The notes beneath the pieces were generated by a model. The model did not search any database. It was not told where the DNA came from and saw nothing but the letters and a program-made list of their open reading frames with translations. Positions 28,086 to 36,133 of a DNA stretch of 64,000 bases are shown here, piece after piece (within the stretch, counting starts at the first letter, position 1; the number at the start of each line of letters is the position of its first letter). The stretch comes from CBDFNC01 sp965249895 (lineage in GTDB: Bacteria > Pseudomonadota > Gammaproteobacteria > Enterobacterales > CBDFNC01), in assembly GCA_965249895.1 (NCBI GenBank), contig CBDFNC010000002.1, positions 534,785 through 598,784 on the forward strand, given 5' to 3'. A program made the translations under genes and the position numbers.

Positions 28086-28445
28086 ATGACTGCTCTACTT
28101 GATACAGTACTTGATGCCGAAGGCTACATACAGCCCGGTAAAGTTGCAGAAGTGTTCCACACGACACTTGAAGATGTCGCATTTACAACTGGTATACCAA
28201 ATTCAGCGATACGCCGAACAGAACGCTCTCACAGCCAAAAGAATCAACTCAAATTACGCGAAACCGTCGATATTATTAATCGAATTACACCGTGGGCTGG
28301 TAGTAACCTGCAAGCATTTAGCTGGTACCGTAGTGAGCCTATCCCGGCCTTTGGAGACCTTACTGCAGAGGAGATGGTGAAACTTGGGTATGGCAATACC
28401 GTAAGGGAGTACCTGCAACATTTAGCCATGGGCGGTTACGCTTAA
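28086..28445 (+). CDS. Antitoxin of RES-Xre type (MbcA/ParS/Xre family)
   Basis: A 119-residue DNA-binding antitoxin. N-terminal HTH-like region, then the C-terminal MbcA/ParS-type toxin-binding domain with IINRITPWAGSNLQAFSWYR and LTAEEMVKLGYGNTVREYL, whose final helices pack into the toxin site. It lies 4 bases before the RES toxin gene, a typical order. Autoregulation is expected; TCATGTCATGTG-like repeats around 28018-28050 lie in the promoter. Confidence 0.88.
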   Translation: MTALLDTVLDAEGYIQPGKVAEVFHTTLEDVAFTTGIPNSAIRRTERSHSQKNQLKLRETVDIINRITPWAGSNLQAFSWYRSEPIPAFGDLTAEEMVKLGYGNTVREYLQHLAMGGYA

Positions 28446-28449
28446 CCCT

Positions 28450-28989
28450 ATGGTAAAAAGCGACACACTGATTACGTTAAAAACCAACCTCTATAGAGCC
28501 CATAACCCTCGGTGGGCATTTCTGCCTGGCTCAGGAGAGGGGGCTGCATTATTTGGAGGTCGCTTTAATGCCAAAGGCACAAAAGCGCTCTATACATCAA
28601 TGACCGGGCAAGGGGCTTGGGCTGAGGCTCAACAAGGGTTTTCTCGTAAGGCACAGCCTTTATTAGTGTGTATGTATGAAGTGGACTGTGTTGGTGTTAT
28701 TGATTTAACCAATGAAAAAACACGCCAGCTGTGGTCTGTAAGTGAAGAAGAGCTTGCGTGCCCATGGAAACTCGAACAAGCGAAAGGCGCCATACCTAGT
28801 AGCTGGAGATTGACTAATAACCTTATCAGCCAAGGCGTATCAGGAATTATTGTTCCTAGCTTTGCTCCAGGCGCTAGTTCTGATATGAAAAATGTTATTT
28901 TTTGGCGCTGGGGGAAAACAATACCTCATAAGGTTGCCGTTATTGATGACCATGAACGACTACCAAAAAACCAAAAATCTTGGGAATAA
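28450..28989 (+). CDS. RES-domain toxin
   Basis: A 179-residue toxin of the RES family (NAD+-degrading or ADP-ribosyltransferase-like in characterised members). Family residues are visible: YRAHNPRWAF gives the conserved Arg, GGRFNAKGTKALYTS the GGRF(N), and later SEEELACPWKLEQAKG and GVSGIIVPSFA. Downstream of its antitoxin. It stands at the left edge of the integron array but no attC follows it. Confidence 0.88.
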   Translation: MVKSDTLITLKTNLYRAHNPRWAFLPGSGEGAALFGGRFNAKGTKALYTSMTGQGAWAEAQQGFSRKAQPLLVCMYEVDCVGVIDLTNEKTRQLWSVSEEELACPWKLEQAKGAIPSSWRLTNNLISQGVSGIIVPSFAPGASSDMKNVIFWRWGKTIPHKVAVIDDHERLPKNQKSWE

Positions 28990-29029
28990 AGACTAACTTA
29001 CGATGAGTGCAAAAAACAAGTGAACGCCA

Positions 29030-29160
29030 AAATAGAAAGAGTTGACAGCCCGCTTGTCGCCCACAGCGCTCAACCTCCGGCCTAGGTGAGCGAATACTCA
29101 ATCTAGGTTTGCAAGATTTATAATGGGAAAAAACTGCTCTAGGGTCGAGCCTACCAGCTG
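29030..29160 (-). repeat. Cassette-leader repeat, member 1
   Basis: The bases next to the attC R' end (GCAAGATTTATAATGGG, GCTCTAGGGTCGAG, ACCAGCTG) recur in diverged form beside two other attC sites (30340-30497 and 31250-31392). Confidence 0.5.
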
Positions 29161-29229
29161 TAACGCCGCGCTCTTCGGCAATTTTGGAGTGCATCGAAAA
29201 ATTGTTCGATAGCAGCGCTTTGTTAGGCC
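29160..29229 (-). other. attC-like site a (minus orientation)
   Basis: Read on the plus strand it runs from TAACGCCGCG to GTTAGGCC. In cassette orientation this is R'' GCCTAAC, then an imperfect inverted repeat, then GCGGCGTTA. It follows the AraC/GyrI gene by about 20 bases. This is the leftmost attC found. Confidence 0.8.
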
Positions 29230-29247
29230 AACAGATACCATACTGCA

Positions 29248-30126
29248 TTATTTCTTACCAATTATTGGTATCCACCAACGAACACGCATCTCGTTCATTG
29301 GTCTAAACGGTATTGGAAAATAAGCCACAATATCCGGCTTATTTCCGTCCCTTTCATACCCAGTTGAAGAAAACCACTCTCCATAAATATAGCGGTTTGT
29401 TTTCATTGAGGATTTATAAGTGCAATTAAACTCGGCATAGATTGCAGATGCTACTGTATGAGTTTCAAATCCGCTAGAGTCCATTTCGGTTGTTGCCTCT
29501 AGGCCTAGAACATCTACGAATTCATCTCGCTCCCCATCTTCTTTAGGAAAATAAACCGAGAGTAATGGTGCATCAGTTTTTGGTCCTGGCCTTCCATTGC
29601 TTAGACTGCAAAGTTCCTGATAATCTTTTGAGCTAACATATTCTTTCCAGAATTTGGGACCATCTTTGACGAATTTCTCAAATTCGAAACTCTTACTTTT
29701 ACCAACTACTCGAAATTGGGGTCTATCTATTATTTTATAATTCATCTTTTTTCCATCTTTATTTTCTATGGGGAAGAAGACTCGGCTATATGAAGAAAGC
29801 GTAACTGAACCTGAGCGAACTTTGCTGGGGTTTATCCCATGTATATTCCGAAATGCGCGAGTAAAAGCATTAGGAGAGTCGTATCCATACATTAGTGCAA
29901 TATCGACAATTCTTTTGTCACTGTTTAATATTTCAACTGCGGCCAAAGTAAGCTTTCGCCTCCTAATATACTCAGCACAAGTAATTTTAAAACTGGAAAA
30001 GAACATACGATGGAAGTGGTATTTAGAGCAATATGCGACTTTTGCAACATCCTCGATACTAAGTACACCATCTAAATTCCCCTCAATATATTCGATTGCC
30101 GAATTCATCCGTTGTGACCAAATCAT
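29248..30126 (-). CDS. AraC-family regulator with GyrI-like effector domain
   Basis: A 292-residue regulator in an integron cassette. Residues about 8-105 are the AraC double HTH (VLSIEDVAKVAYCSKYHFHR and ALMYGYDSPNAFTRAFRNIH). Residues about 130-290 are a GyrI/BmrR-like ligand-binding domain ending YFPIPFRPMNEMRVRWWIPI. Such proteins often sense drugs or act as multidrug/right-origin-binding regulators. Upstream is a group II intron fragment; downstream is attC site a. Confidence 0.9.
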   Translation of the reverse strand: MIWSQRMNSAIEYIEGNLDGVLSIEDVAKVAYCSKYHFHRMFFSSFKITCAEYIRRRKLTLAAVEILNSDKRIVDIALMYGYDSPNAFTRAFRNIHGINPSKVRSGSVTLSSYSRVFFPIENKDGKKMNYKIIDRPQFRVVGKSKSFEFEKFVKDGPKFWKEYVSSKDYQELCSLSNGRPGPKTDAPLLSVYFPKEDGERDEFVDVLGLEATTEMDSSGFETHTVASAIYAEFNCTYKSSMKTNRYIYGEWFSSTGYERDGNKPDIVAYFPIPFRPMNEMRVRWWIPIIGKK

Positions 30127-30202
30127 ATTTTGAAGTCTCCTAAAGAGAGTCCATTGTAGTTAGTCAGTCGAACTACTGTCTCACCTTTTCTTGCTATTTT
30201 CA

Positions 30203-30236
30203 GGACTGGTCAAACTTGGGTAACAGATCTATCGGG
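30203..30236 (-). repeat. 34-nt repeat, inverted partner of 18754-18787
   Basis: Differs from the reverse complement of 18754-18787 at one base. It ends two bases before the group II intron 3' fragment. Confidence 0.7.
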
Positions 30237-30237
30237 T

Positions 30238-30336
30238 TTGTAGGAGCCATATGCGTTAGCAGCGCACGTACGGGTCTGTGCCGGAGGGGTGGCAAGATTG
30301 TATGAAAATATAAGTAAGTCAACCCTTTACGGCGAT
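30238..30336 (+). mobile_element. Group II intron 3' end fragment (domains V-VI)
   Basis: Matches the 3' end of the full intron at 36961-38908 from TTGTAGGAGCC to GGCGAT with a few substitutions. Contains the domain V-type stem (GAGCCATATGCG ... CGCACGTACGGGTC). Nothing of the rest of the intron is present. Confidence 0.8.
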
Positions 30337-30497
30337 AAAATTCAATGTTGATAACCCCGCACGCTTGAGTTAACCACTTCACTAATCGCCCATTGCGCCC
30401 AAAACCTGACATTAGATGAGTGATGACTCAATCGAAGTTTGCAAGATACTTTCTAATGAGAAAAGCTAGGCTAAATATGGGTTAACCCGGTTGTGAT

Positions 30498-30596
30498 TAA
30501 CGCCCAGCACACCTGCGAAGTAATCTGGCTTTTTTAGTGCGATCCTATGCGCAAAAAATGACAGTTTGCGGAGTCTGGTGTTGCTGCTTGTTATGA
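30498..30596 (-). other. attC-like site b (minus orientation)
   Basis: Plus-strand limits TAACGCCCAGCACACC ... CTTGTTATGAG, with pairing arms such as CAGCACACC with GGTGTTGCTG. The stop of the 30591-31157 gene lies inside its R'' end, as is common in cassettes. Confidence 0.75.
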
Positions 30597-31157
30597 GCTT
30601 GCTCCAATTTCTGAAATGTCTTGTCGTAAGGTATTCAGGTCAATTGATGGATTAATTTTCTTTGCCATATCAATGGTAAATTTACCATCGAAAATGGATT
30701 GAACGACTTCTTGGTCAATTTCTTGTTCGAATATGTCTTCAACGAACTGACAGTAATCTGATGCTGTCAGGTCCTGAATGATAATTGGATTTGGCAAATC
30801 AGTGATCTCCTTGCCGAGTTTAACCCAAGTATTATTTTCAATGAACCAGATGCATGAACCTTGCCCCATACTGAAAGCTGCTTCATTTAAAAGTGGGTTA
30901 AATCTTTCTGGTACTGATTTCTTTATTTCATCAAAATTATCAACAAGCCCATCAACTGGACTTGTACATTTGAAGGAGACATTGTTCTCATCGAGTAAAA
31001 AGAACCATTCGCCACCGCAGCTATCTCTTAAAGATGCCATTTCTTCCGTGTCAGACCAATTAGAATTATACGAGTAATAACGATACTCCCATTCTGGCTC
31101 AATGATCGCATCAAGAAGAGCAAGGTGTTTAAGTTTATTTCTTAGTTCTACTTCCAT
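30591..31157 (-). CDS. Hypothetical cassette protein
   Basis: A 188-residue acidic soluble protein of no recognised family, with WSDTEEMASLRDSCGGEWFF and GSCIWFIENNTWVKLGKEI segments. It resembles other small immunity-like or SMI1-type proteins only in composition. Cassette context: attC site b overlaps its stop, and the next attC-like site (31180) lies just upstream of its start. Confidence 0.6.
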   Translation of the reverse strand: MEVELRNKLKHLALLDAIIEPEWEYRYYSYNSNWSDTEEMASLRDSCGGEWFFLLDENNVSFKCTSPVDGLVDNFDEIKKSVPERFNPLLNEAAFSMGQGSCIWFIENNTWVKLGKEITDLPNPIIIQDLTASDYCQFVEDIFEQEIDQEVVQSIFDGKFTIDMAKKINPSIDLNTLRQDISEIGASS

Positions 31158-31179
31158 ATTTCTCTACACTTATGGCTCA

Positions 31180-31290
31180 TAACGCCTGCAATAAAGTGTG
31201 CCACGATGAACCCACCAAGCGCAAATTAAAAGAGGAGATGGGCACAGCTGCCGCCGCAGGTGGTGTGGCCTGACTAACTCATCGCTCATT
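31180..31290 (-). other. attC-like site d, degenerate
   Basis: The TAACGCCTGCAATAAAGTGTGCC end is clear and almost identical to that of site h (51514). The complementary arm is weak (GGTGTGGCCTGACTAACTC), so the right limit is approximate. The following 100 bases hold no gene but contain leader repeat member 3. Confidence 0.5.
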
Positions 31291-31392
31291 GCGTGCAAAC
31301 CTACGCCCTTTCTGACAGGCATCTGATTACTGAGTAGCAAGATATTTTCTAATGTGGAGACTAACCCGCTCTAGGGTCAATTCTACGAGCTG

Positions 31393-31487
31393 TAACGCCT
31401 CTGGAAGGGGCAGATTTACTACGAAGCAGCGCTTAAATTTGTCCCGCTTGCCAGACTTTATGTACTGGCTAAGAAACTGACTAACTA
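31393..31487 (-). other. attC-like site c, degenerate
   Basis: Starts TAACGCCTCTGG on the plus strand and ends near ACTGACTAACTATT beside the stop of the lipoprotein gene. Internal pairing is imperfect (GAAGCAGCGCTT). Confidence 0.5.
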
Positions 31488-31790
31488 TTATTTTTTACGT
31501 GGAATCAACTCAAGCTCTTTTACAACATTAGCTGGGCCAGTGAGTTGGATTTGAACAGGAAATGATTCCATTATCACCACATTTTTTAGTACACCTTGTT
31601 GCTCCAATGTGATAACTCGCTCCAAGACTGGGTCAGGAGACTCTGCACTACCGATTATTACCACACTAACAATCTCTGCATTGTGATTATCGCGATAGCT
31701 ATCAGTCTCTGAACAAGCAAGGCCGCTGAGACATACAAAAGTGACCAGGAAGATACTTTTTATCAATGTGGGCACCTTATTTAAGTACAT
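31488..31790 (-). CDS. Small lipoprotein (integron cassette)
   Basis: About 100 residues from ATG 31790. The start lies directly after the attC R' end (GCGTTATG shares the ATG), a usual cassette arrangement. Signal peptide IKSIFLVTFVCLSGLACSE gives a lipobox LSGLAC, so the mature protein should be membrane-anchored. The rest (VVIIGSAESPDPVLERVITL, ending LIPRKK) has no recognised family. An open frame continues upstream into a different, truncated gene and is not part of this protein. Confidence 0.6.
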   Translation of the reverse strand: MYLNKVPTLIKSIFLVTFVCLSGLACSETDSYRDNHNAEIVSVVIIGSAESPDPVLERVITLEQQGVLKNVVIMESFPVQIQLTGPANVVKELELIPRKK

Positions 31791-31852
31791 AACGCCCGCA
31801 TTTTCGGCTGGTTTGGAGCGCAGCGGAAAACCAGTCCGACAGCTTTCGTCTT
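31790..31852 (-). other. attC-like site between lipoprotein and truncated cassette gene
   Basis: Plus strand TAACGCCCGCATTTTCGG with GGCTGGTTT pairing AAACCAGTC further on, and GAGCGCAGCG at the turn. The R'' box at the right end is not clear, probably lost when the neighbouring gene was truncated. Confidence 0.65.
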
Positions 31853-32048
31853 CGAACCTTTGTTTGCCTTCATCTTCAAAGCCGGGATTTAAAAAAAGAG
31901 CGATAATCGGAGCCGTTTTCAATTGTCCATTTATATGTCCCGGCGGAGCATGAAGCTCAAAAATATCTTTATGCTGATCAATAACAGCTTTGTCACCAGG
32001 GTGAACACAAGCTTTATGAGGAAGCTTATCCCAGAAGTTAAAAATCAT
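31853..32048 (-). pseudogene. Truncated cassette gene (N-terminal fragment)
   Basis: About 65 residues: HKACVHPGDKAVIDQH, then ELHAPPGHINGQLKTAPI and ALFLNPGFED. The APPGxxNG...LNPGF pattern is one seen in uncharacterised proteins of about 250 residues. The frame then runs straight into attC sequence, so the rest has been deleted. Confidence 0.5.
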
Positions 32049-32982
32049 AATTCAAACTCGTGTTGTACGGCCCAACAGGTGCATTATCAGGAATTCCGTG
32101 TATACCCGGAGCCAACGTTGGACCCTACAACAAGATTTCGCGATAATAACTTAATAAAATTAGTTACTTGAGGATACGTCAAAAGATAAAAAAGTACTAT
32201 GACACCTGTAGAAAGTGAGACTTGGGTTTACCCAGACCAATAATGTCGAAACGGAAGGAAAGCTATAAATGGGTCAGGATTGCCCTTTACTTTCCTTTTT
32301 GCCAAGTCCTCACCACCGATGGCAGTAGTAATGGTGGCTAGCCAGGAATGCTGCATCTAAGTATCGACTATTCGTTATACATTTTCAAATTCGAAACCCT
32401 TCCTGGTACAATTTTTGATTTGCTCGGTTTAGGCGCAAAGCGAGCAAAATTAATCAAACTTTAATGTAACCGATCAAACTTTATTGTCTTCCTGCCCACA
32501 AAAACAATGTTGTCATATTCTTTACTACTTGCCCACAGATGCGTAACGGTGCGTATTCAGGGGTTAAGCGGAGAGGTAAATTTGAGTCCTAACCTAACGG
32601 TAGAACAGCTTTTACAGGGGGAGTAAGGAAACGGGATTGGGTACCGTCGGCAAGAAGCAGAGCGCTGATCTGGGGACTTTGGATACCAGGTATCGTTCAG
32701 GTCGATGTTACCTGGCAAACGAATCACCCCAAGCGTTTACTTGAGGCACTCTAATATCGTCCCACAAAAACCCTTATCGCAAGAAAAATATTAATGAGTC
32801 AATCTGAGCTGGATCATGTCATCATTTGGCTTATCTAACTGAAGGGTTAGGTGTAAAACGTTGCCATGAGGTTTTGCCTAAGATCATACTTAGCGCAGCA
32901 GAATAAAAGGGAAATATTCCTACTCCCCTGCAGCCTAAAGATGGAAAGTATTTATCCGTACGTAATAACTACAATCTTACGA
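32049..32982. other. Gene-free stretch inside the array
   Basis: Over 900 bases without a convincing gene. It contains a diverged member of the dispersed repeat (about 32370-32480). The rest looks like decayed sequence with frequent stops. Confidence 0.45.
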
Positions 32983-33246
32983 TTAACTGTGAGTCTTCAT
33001 ATAGTCACGTAGAATCTGATTAACCTGGGTTTGGTATTTACTGTGGTGATCTTTAAACCATGACAGAACATCTGCATCTAACCTGATTGTGACGGATTTT
33101 TTTACCGGGCGGTAAAATTCACCTACTTCGACTCGACTACCGGTAAAGGTTACTTCCGGTATATCCTTAATATTTATATCAGCTTCTGACATTGCGGCGA
33201 GCGCTTGAATTTCTTCTTCTTGCTGCTGTTTAGTAACCTTGCTCAT
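32983..33246 (-). CDS. brnA: BrnA-type antitoxin
   Basis: An 87-residue antitoxin. The C-terminal ribbon-helix-helix reads KKSVTIRLDADVLSWFKDHHSKYQ then QVNQILRDYM (about residues 49-82), the classical BrnA/CopG form. Its start overlaps the BrnT stop by 17 bases, so the two are co-translated and the antitoxin should repress the pair. Confidence 0.9.
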   Translation of the reverse strand: MSKVTKQQQEEEIQALAAMSEADINIKDIPEVTFTGSRVEVGEFYRPVKKSVTIRLDADVLSWFKDHHSKYQTQVNQILRDYMKTHS

Positions 33247-33511
33247 ATCGCCTCCTCTCTTGAGATGTTGCTTTACGTGCTGAAATTATCCTGATGCTTT
33301 CCCGCTCGCCATCTTGATAGGTGTGAGCGACTAAGAGCACCACGACCCCGCCAATCTTTCCTAAGGTTTGCCAGCGCTCTTCACCACCCTCAAACCTGTC
33401 CTGGACATTTAACTGCAGCGGATCTGCAAAAACCAGTTTGGCAGTTTCAAAGCTGACGCCGTGCTTTTGCTTATTGGTGGCGTTTTTATTTTCATCCCAT
33501 TCAAATAACAT
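33230..33511 (-). CDS. brnT: BrnT-type ribonuclease toxin
   Basis: A 93-residue RelE-fold RNase toxin: FEWDENKNATNKQKHGVSFETA at residues 3-24, then FADPLQL and the C-terminal IRIISARKATSQERRRYE with the catalytic Arg/Lys region. Toxin before antitoxin is the usual brnTA order. It could be an integron cassette, but no attC was found right after brnA. Confidence 0.9.
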   Translation of the reverse strand: MLFEWDENKNATNKQKHGVSFETAKLVFADPLQLNVQDRFEGGEERWQTLGKIGGVVVLLVAHTYQDGERESIRIISARKATSQERRRYEQGY

Positions 33512-33844
33512 TAAATGTAATTACGTATTTGTACATACAAGTATAGTAAAGAATCTTGTGGGCTAGGGCAACAGCATGAGAAAATTGGCCTATTACCCTG
33601 AAACGCTCCTAGCTTAGACATTTGGCTCTTCGCCATACATTTCCGCATTCGAAATCCAACCTGGCATGGTTACAACTTGCTCGGTTTAGGGCCAAAGCGT
33701 GCAAGCCTGAGTATGATACTTTAATACTCCGATTTTGAATTATCGGCCCAGATACCGATGGGCGGTATACTCCCAAGGTGGATTTTTAACACGGTACAAT
33801 GCAGCCTCAGGGAGAGTTCAGTATGAAACTTCATTACTCTCCCA
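33512..33844. other. Gene-free stretch with dispersed repeat member
   Basis: Promoter side of brnTA followed by repeat member 3 (about 33612-33727; TTGCTCGGTTTAGGGCC, AAGCGTGCAAGC, ATGATACTTTAATACTC). No gene. Confidence 0.45.
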
Positions 33845-34431
33845 CATTTACCATCCTGGTAAAATCTAAACGTGCTGGTGAACGCGTTCTCAATAGTATC
33901 AGCACCTATCTGCAAAACCGGCTCAAACTAATAGTTAACAGCACCAAAAGTCGAGTTGTGAAAACCACTGAAAGTAAGTTATTGGGATTCACATTCCGAG
34001 GCGGTAAAATCCAGTGGCATCCTAAAACGCTTGCTACCTTTAAGCAGCGCGTTAGGCGACTGACCAACCGTAACTGGGGAGTTTCGATGAAATATCAGCT
34101 CTTCAACATCAGCCAATATTTACGTGGCTGGATAAATCACTTTGGTATCGCTAATTGCTATCAACTCTGTGTTGAGCTCGATCACTGGATCAGGCGTAGA
34201 GTTCGAATGGCTTATTGGCGACAGTGGAGAAAGCCCAGAACCAAGGTGAGAAATCTGATGCGACTGGGCGTTCCGGTTAAATCAGCGGTTGCGTGTGGCA
34301 TCACCAGCAAAGGCCCATGTCGAAGTTCGAAAACACCAGGCATTCAACAGGCATTATCCAATGCTTACTTGAAGTGTCAGGGGTTGGTTGAGCTACGAGA
34401 TGGATGGATAAGGCTTCACTATCCTGAGTGA
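33845..34431 (+). pseudogene. Group II intron-encoded protein, C-terminal fragment
   Basis: About 195 residues collinear with the C-terminal half of the protein at 52157-53497: LLGFTFRGGKIQWHPK, RRLTNRNWGVSMKYQ, then HWIRRRVRMAYWRQWRKPR and ITSKGPCRSSKTPG. RT domains 0-5 with the YADD site are missing, so it is inactive. The open frame extends 15 codons upstream into unrelated sequence. Confidence 0.85.
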
Positions 34432-34515
34432 AACGCCCTGTGCGGATACGCCGGTCCGACGTTTCGGTGCAGGGTGTTGTGGGGGCTGGAGGTTAGAGAC
34501 CTCCGGCTACCCGAT
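33845..34515 (+). mobile_element. 3' half of a group IIC-type intron
   Basis: Starts inside the reverse-transcriptase palm just after the YADD position (ILVKSKRAGERV), runs through the maturase region to the stop at 34431, and ends with the intron 3' structure GGGGGCTGGAGG ... CCTCCGGCTACCCGAT, as in the intact copy at 51611. The domain V stem CGCCCTGTGC ... GTGCAGGGTG carries about 15 extra bases compared with the intact copy. Confidence 0.82.
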
Positions 34516-34957
34516 TAAGTTCGACCTCCATGGGTTGATAAATCAAACCTGCAGACTGGGCTATATCAGCCTTACACTCAAAACCATATTTTCTATACAT
34601 AGGAACTGAGGATAAAGAGGCACTTACGGTTACAGTACCAACCTTCGCATAACTCAGGGCTGATGAAAGCAACTTTCTCCCAATGCCTTTCATTTGTTTG
34701 CCAGGCTCTACAAATAGCATGGCAATATGGCTACCTTCTTTCAGCTCTATTACTCCCACAACTTTACCATCGCACTCTGCGACAAGCATCAAATTGTCTT
34801 CTTTCATTCTGTTGAGGAAGGCAACGCTTGAAGCAATTTTAGAAAAGGTTAAAATTCCTTCCTCAGGCAGAGAACCTGCAACCGATGTTGAAAAAGAAGC
34901 TAGGCAGACTGCACTTACAGCTTCAACATCCTTCTCTTTAATTTCCCTAATATTCAC
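34493..34957 (-). CDS. GNAT-family acetyltransferase (integron cassette, 3' end altered by intron)
   Basis: About 154 residues from GTG 34957 (GGAG 6 nt upstream); a TTG 12 codons further up is less likely. GNAT motif A: IAMLFVEPGKQMKGIGRKLLSSAL (residues about 86-109); motif B: SLSSVPMYRKYGFE. The last seven residues (NRVAGGL) are encoded by the 3' end of the intron fragment, so the natural C-terminus was replaced. attC-like site e lies on its start side. Confidence 0.82.
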   Translation of the reverse strand: MNIREIKEKDVEAVSAVCLASFSTSVAGSLPEEGILTFSKIASSVAFLNRMKEDNLMLVAECDGKVVGVIELKEGSHIAMLFVEPGKQMKGIGRKLLSSALSYAKVGTVTVSASLSSVPMYRKYGFECKADIAQSAGLIYQPMEVELNRVAGGL

Positions 34958-34983
34958 CGATAACTCCAAGAACTTAAGCTCGT

Positions 34984-35066
34984 TAATGGGCAAATGATTG
35001 TTGGCTAAAATAAGCGACGCAGGAGCAAACAGCCAACTGTTAGTTGTCCTGATTTAACAGCTTTTA
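34984..35066 (-). other. attC-like site e
   Basis: Plus strand from TAATGGGCAAATGATTG (a C-to-T change in the core TAAC) with arms GTTGGCT and AGCCAAC around TAAAATAAGCGACGCAGGAG. This middle is shared with site j (44556-44650). Confidence 0.6.
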
Positions 35067-35072
35067 TGTGTA

Positions 35073-35297
35073 TTAGTTTGGGGAGTCACTCAGCTGAAAT
35101 AACTTATAATTTATGCATGCTAGCGCAATATTAACTACTGTCAGTAAAGCTAACCCAACAATAAAGAACAACTCGATAAAGCCAAAACTAAAAGCATCTA
35201 ACTTCAAGCATAAAGACACTAATATAAAACACAGTACGCCTGTTATGACAGCACTATTAATATTGCTGAATACTTCCTTTTTAGAATTGGTAGACAT
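35073..35297 (-). CDS. Small two-TM membrane protein (integron cassette)
   Basis: About 74 residues from ATG 35297 (GGAG 7 nt upstream). Two hydrophobic segments: AVITGVLCFILVSLCL and ELFFIVGLALLTVVNIALA. No recognised family. Flanked by attC-like sites e and f. Confidence 0.65.
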   Translation of the reverse strand: MSTNSKKEVFSNINSAVITGVLCFILVSLCLKLDAFSFGFIELFFIVGLALLTVVNIALACINYKLFQLSDSPN

Positions 35298-35327
35298 CAC
35301 AATCTCCATATTGATAATTCATACACA

Positions 35328-35425
35328 TAACGGCCATTTAAGGGGCTGATAATTGTTTGCTAAAATGTGTAGCGAAGCGAAACCGAGCAAACTGTTAGCA
35401 GTCCCGCTTTAAATTCTAGTTAGGT
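35328..35425 (-). other. attC-like site f
   Basis: Plus strand TAACGGCC ... GTTAGGT, with TTTGCT / AGCAAA arms around AAAATGTGTAGCGAAGCGAAA. The middle is shared with site k (50404-50500). The methyltransferase stop lies inside its R'' end. Confidence 0.8.
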
Positions 35426-36025
35426 GACTTTCTCTAAAACTACACGTGCCCATTTGACATTTTCTTTATTGGGAAGAACACTAGCTTGATTACTCAACTT
35501 GAATATACATTTAAAACCATAAGACTCAAATAGATTAATAGTGTTTTTACTGTCTATTGGAAAGACTCTTGTACCCATACCTGAAGGGCCATTCCTCAGA
35601 GATATGGCGCACCTACCATTCATTTTTATTACAGTAGAAATTTTACTCGCTGCTATATCTCGTTCTGCCTCAGAAAGGTGGTGCCATACTGCATCAATTA
35701 GCACAAAATCAAATGTTTCTTCATGTGAATCTAAACATGCAATATTAGGAAGGCTATCGTGACGCCATTCAATTGATGTATTTTTATATTTATTTATTGC
35801 CGCATTTAAAAATTCTGCCATTGGCTCTATTGCAGTGACATTGAATCCTAACTTATCAAGTGCAGCTGAGTTTTGACCGGCACCGGATCCCAAATCAAGA
35901 ATACTTGAGTTCTTTACTGGTAAAAAACTAACAAAGTCTTTGCAAACAACATTGAAGTCTAAAGCTTGGCTGCTTTCAATAAATAAAGGGATAAACCTTT
36001 CGTAACCCTCAGTGCCTGAAGTCAT
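35420..36025 (-). CDS. SAM-dependent methyltransferase (integron cassette)
   Basis: About 201 residues, class I Rossmann methyltransferase. Motif I ILDLGSGAGQNSAALDKLG (about residues 42-60), motif II acidic end VTAIEPMAEF, and FDFVLIDAVWHHLSEAERD as motif IV. Resembles small-molecule methyltransferases; substrate unknown. ATG 36025 has AGGTG about 9 nt upstream; a GTG 12 bases further up, touching the attC end, is the alternative. Confidence 0.85.
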   Translation of the reverse strand: MTSGTEGYERFIPLFIESSQALDFNVVCKDFVSFLPVKNSSILDLGSGAGQNSAALDKLGFNVTAIEPMAEFLNAAINKYKNTSIEWRHDSLPNIACLDSHEETFDFVLIDAVWHHLSEAERDIAASKISTVIKMNGRCAISLRNGPSGMGTRVFPIDSKNTINLFESYGFKCIFKLSNQASVLPNKENVKWARVVLEKVT

Positions 36026-36038
36026 GATTCTTGTCACC

Positions 36039-36133
36039 TAACGTCTGCGACACAGGACGATTTGAGATGGCTGCGTTTTTGCAGCCCTTTCGCAAAAACG
36101 AAGACAGCTTAAAGCGTTCCTGTGCTTGCACTT
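36039..36133 (-). other. attC-like site g, interrupted by intron
   Basis: Plus strand TAACGTCTGCGACACAGGA pairs with TCCTGTGCTTGC at the far side, with a second stem GGCTGC/GCAGCC in the middle. A group IIC-type intron 5' end (GTGTACGCCC) starts immediately after, at 36134. Confidence 0.7.

Noticed and set aside
31791..32048. Long N-terminal extension of the lipoprotein gene
   Set aside because: It crosses an attC-like site and encodes an unrelated truncated protein; the lipoprotein signal starts at 31790.
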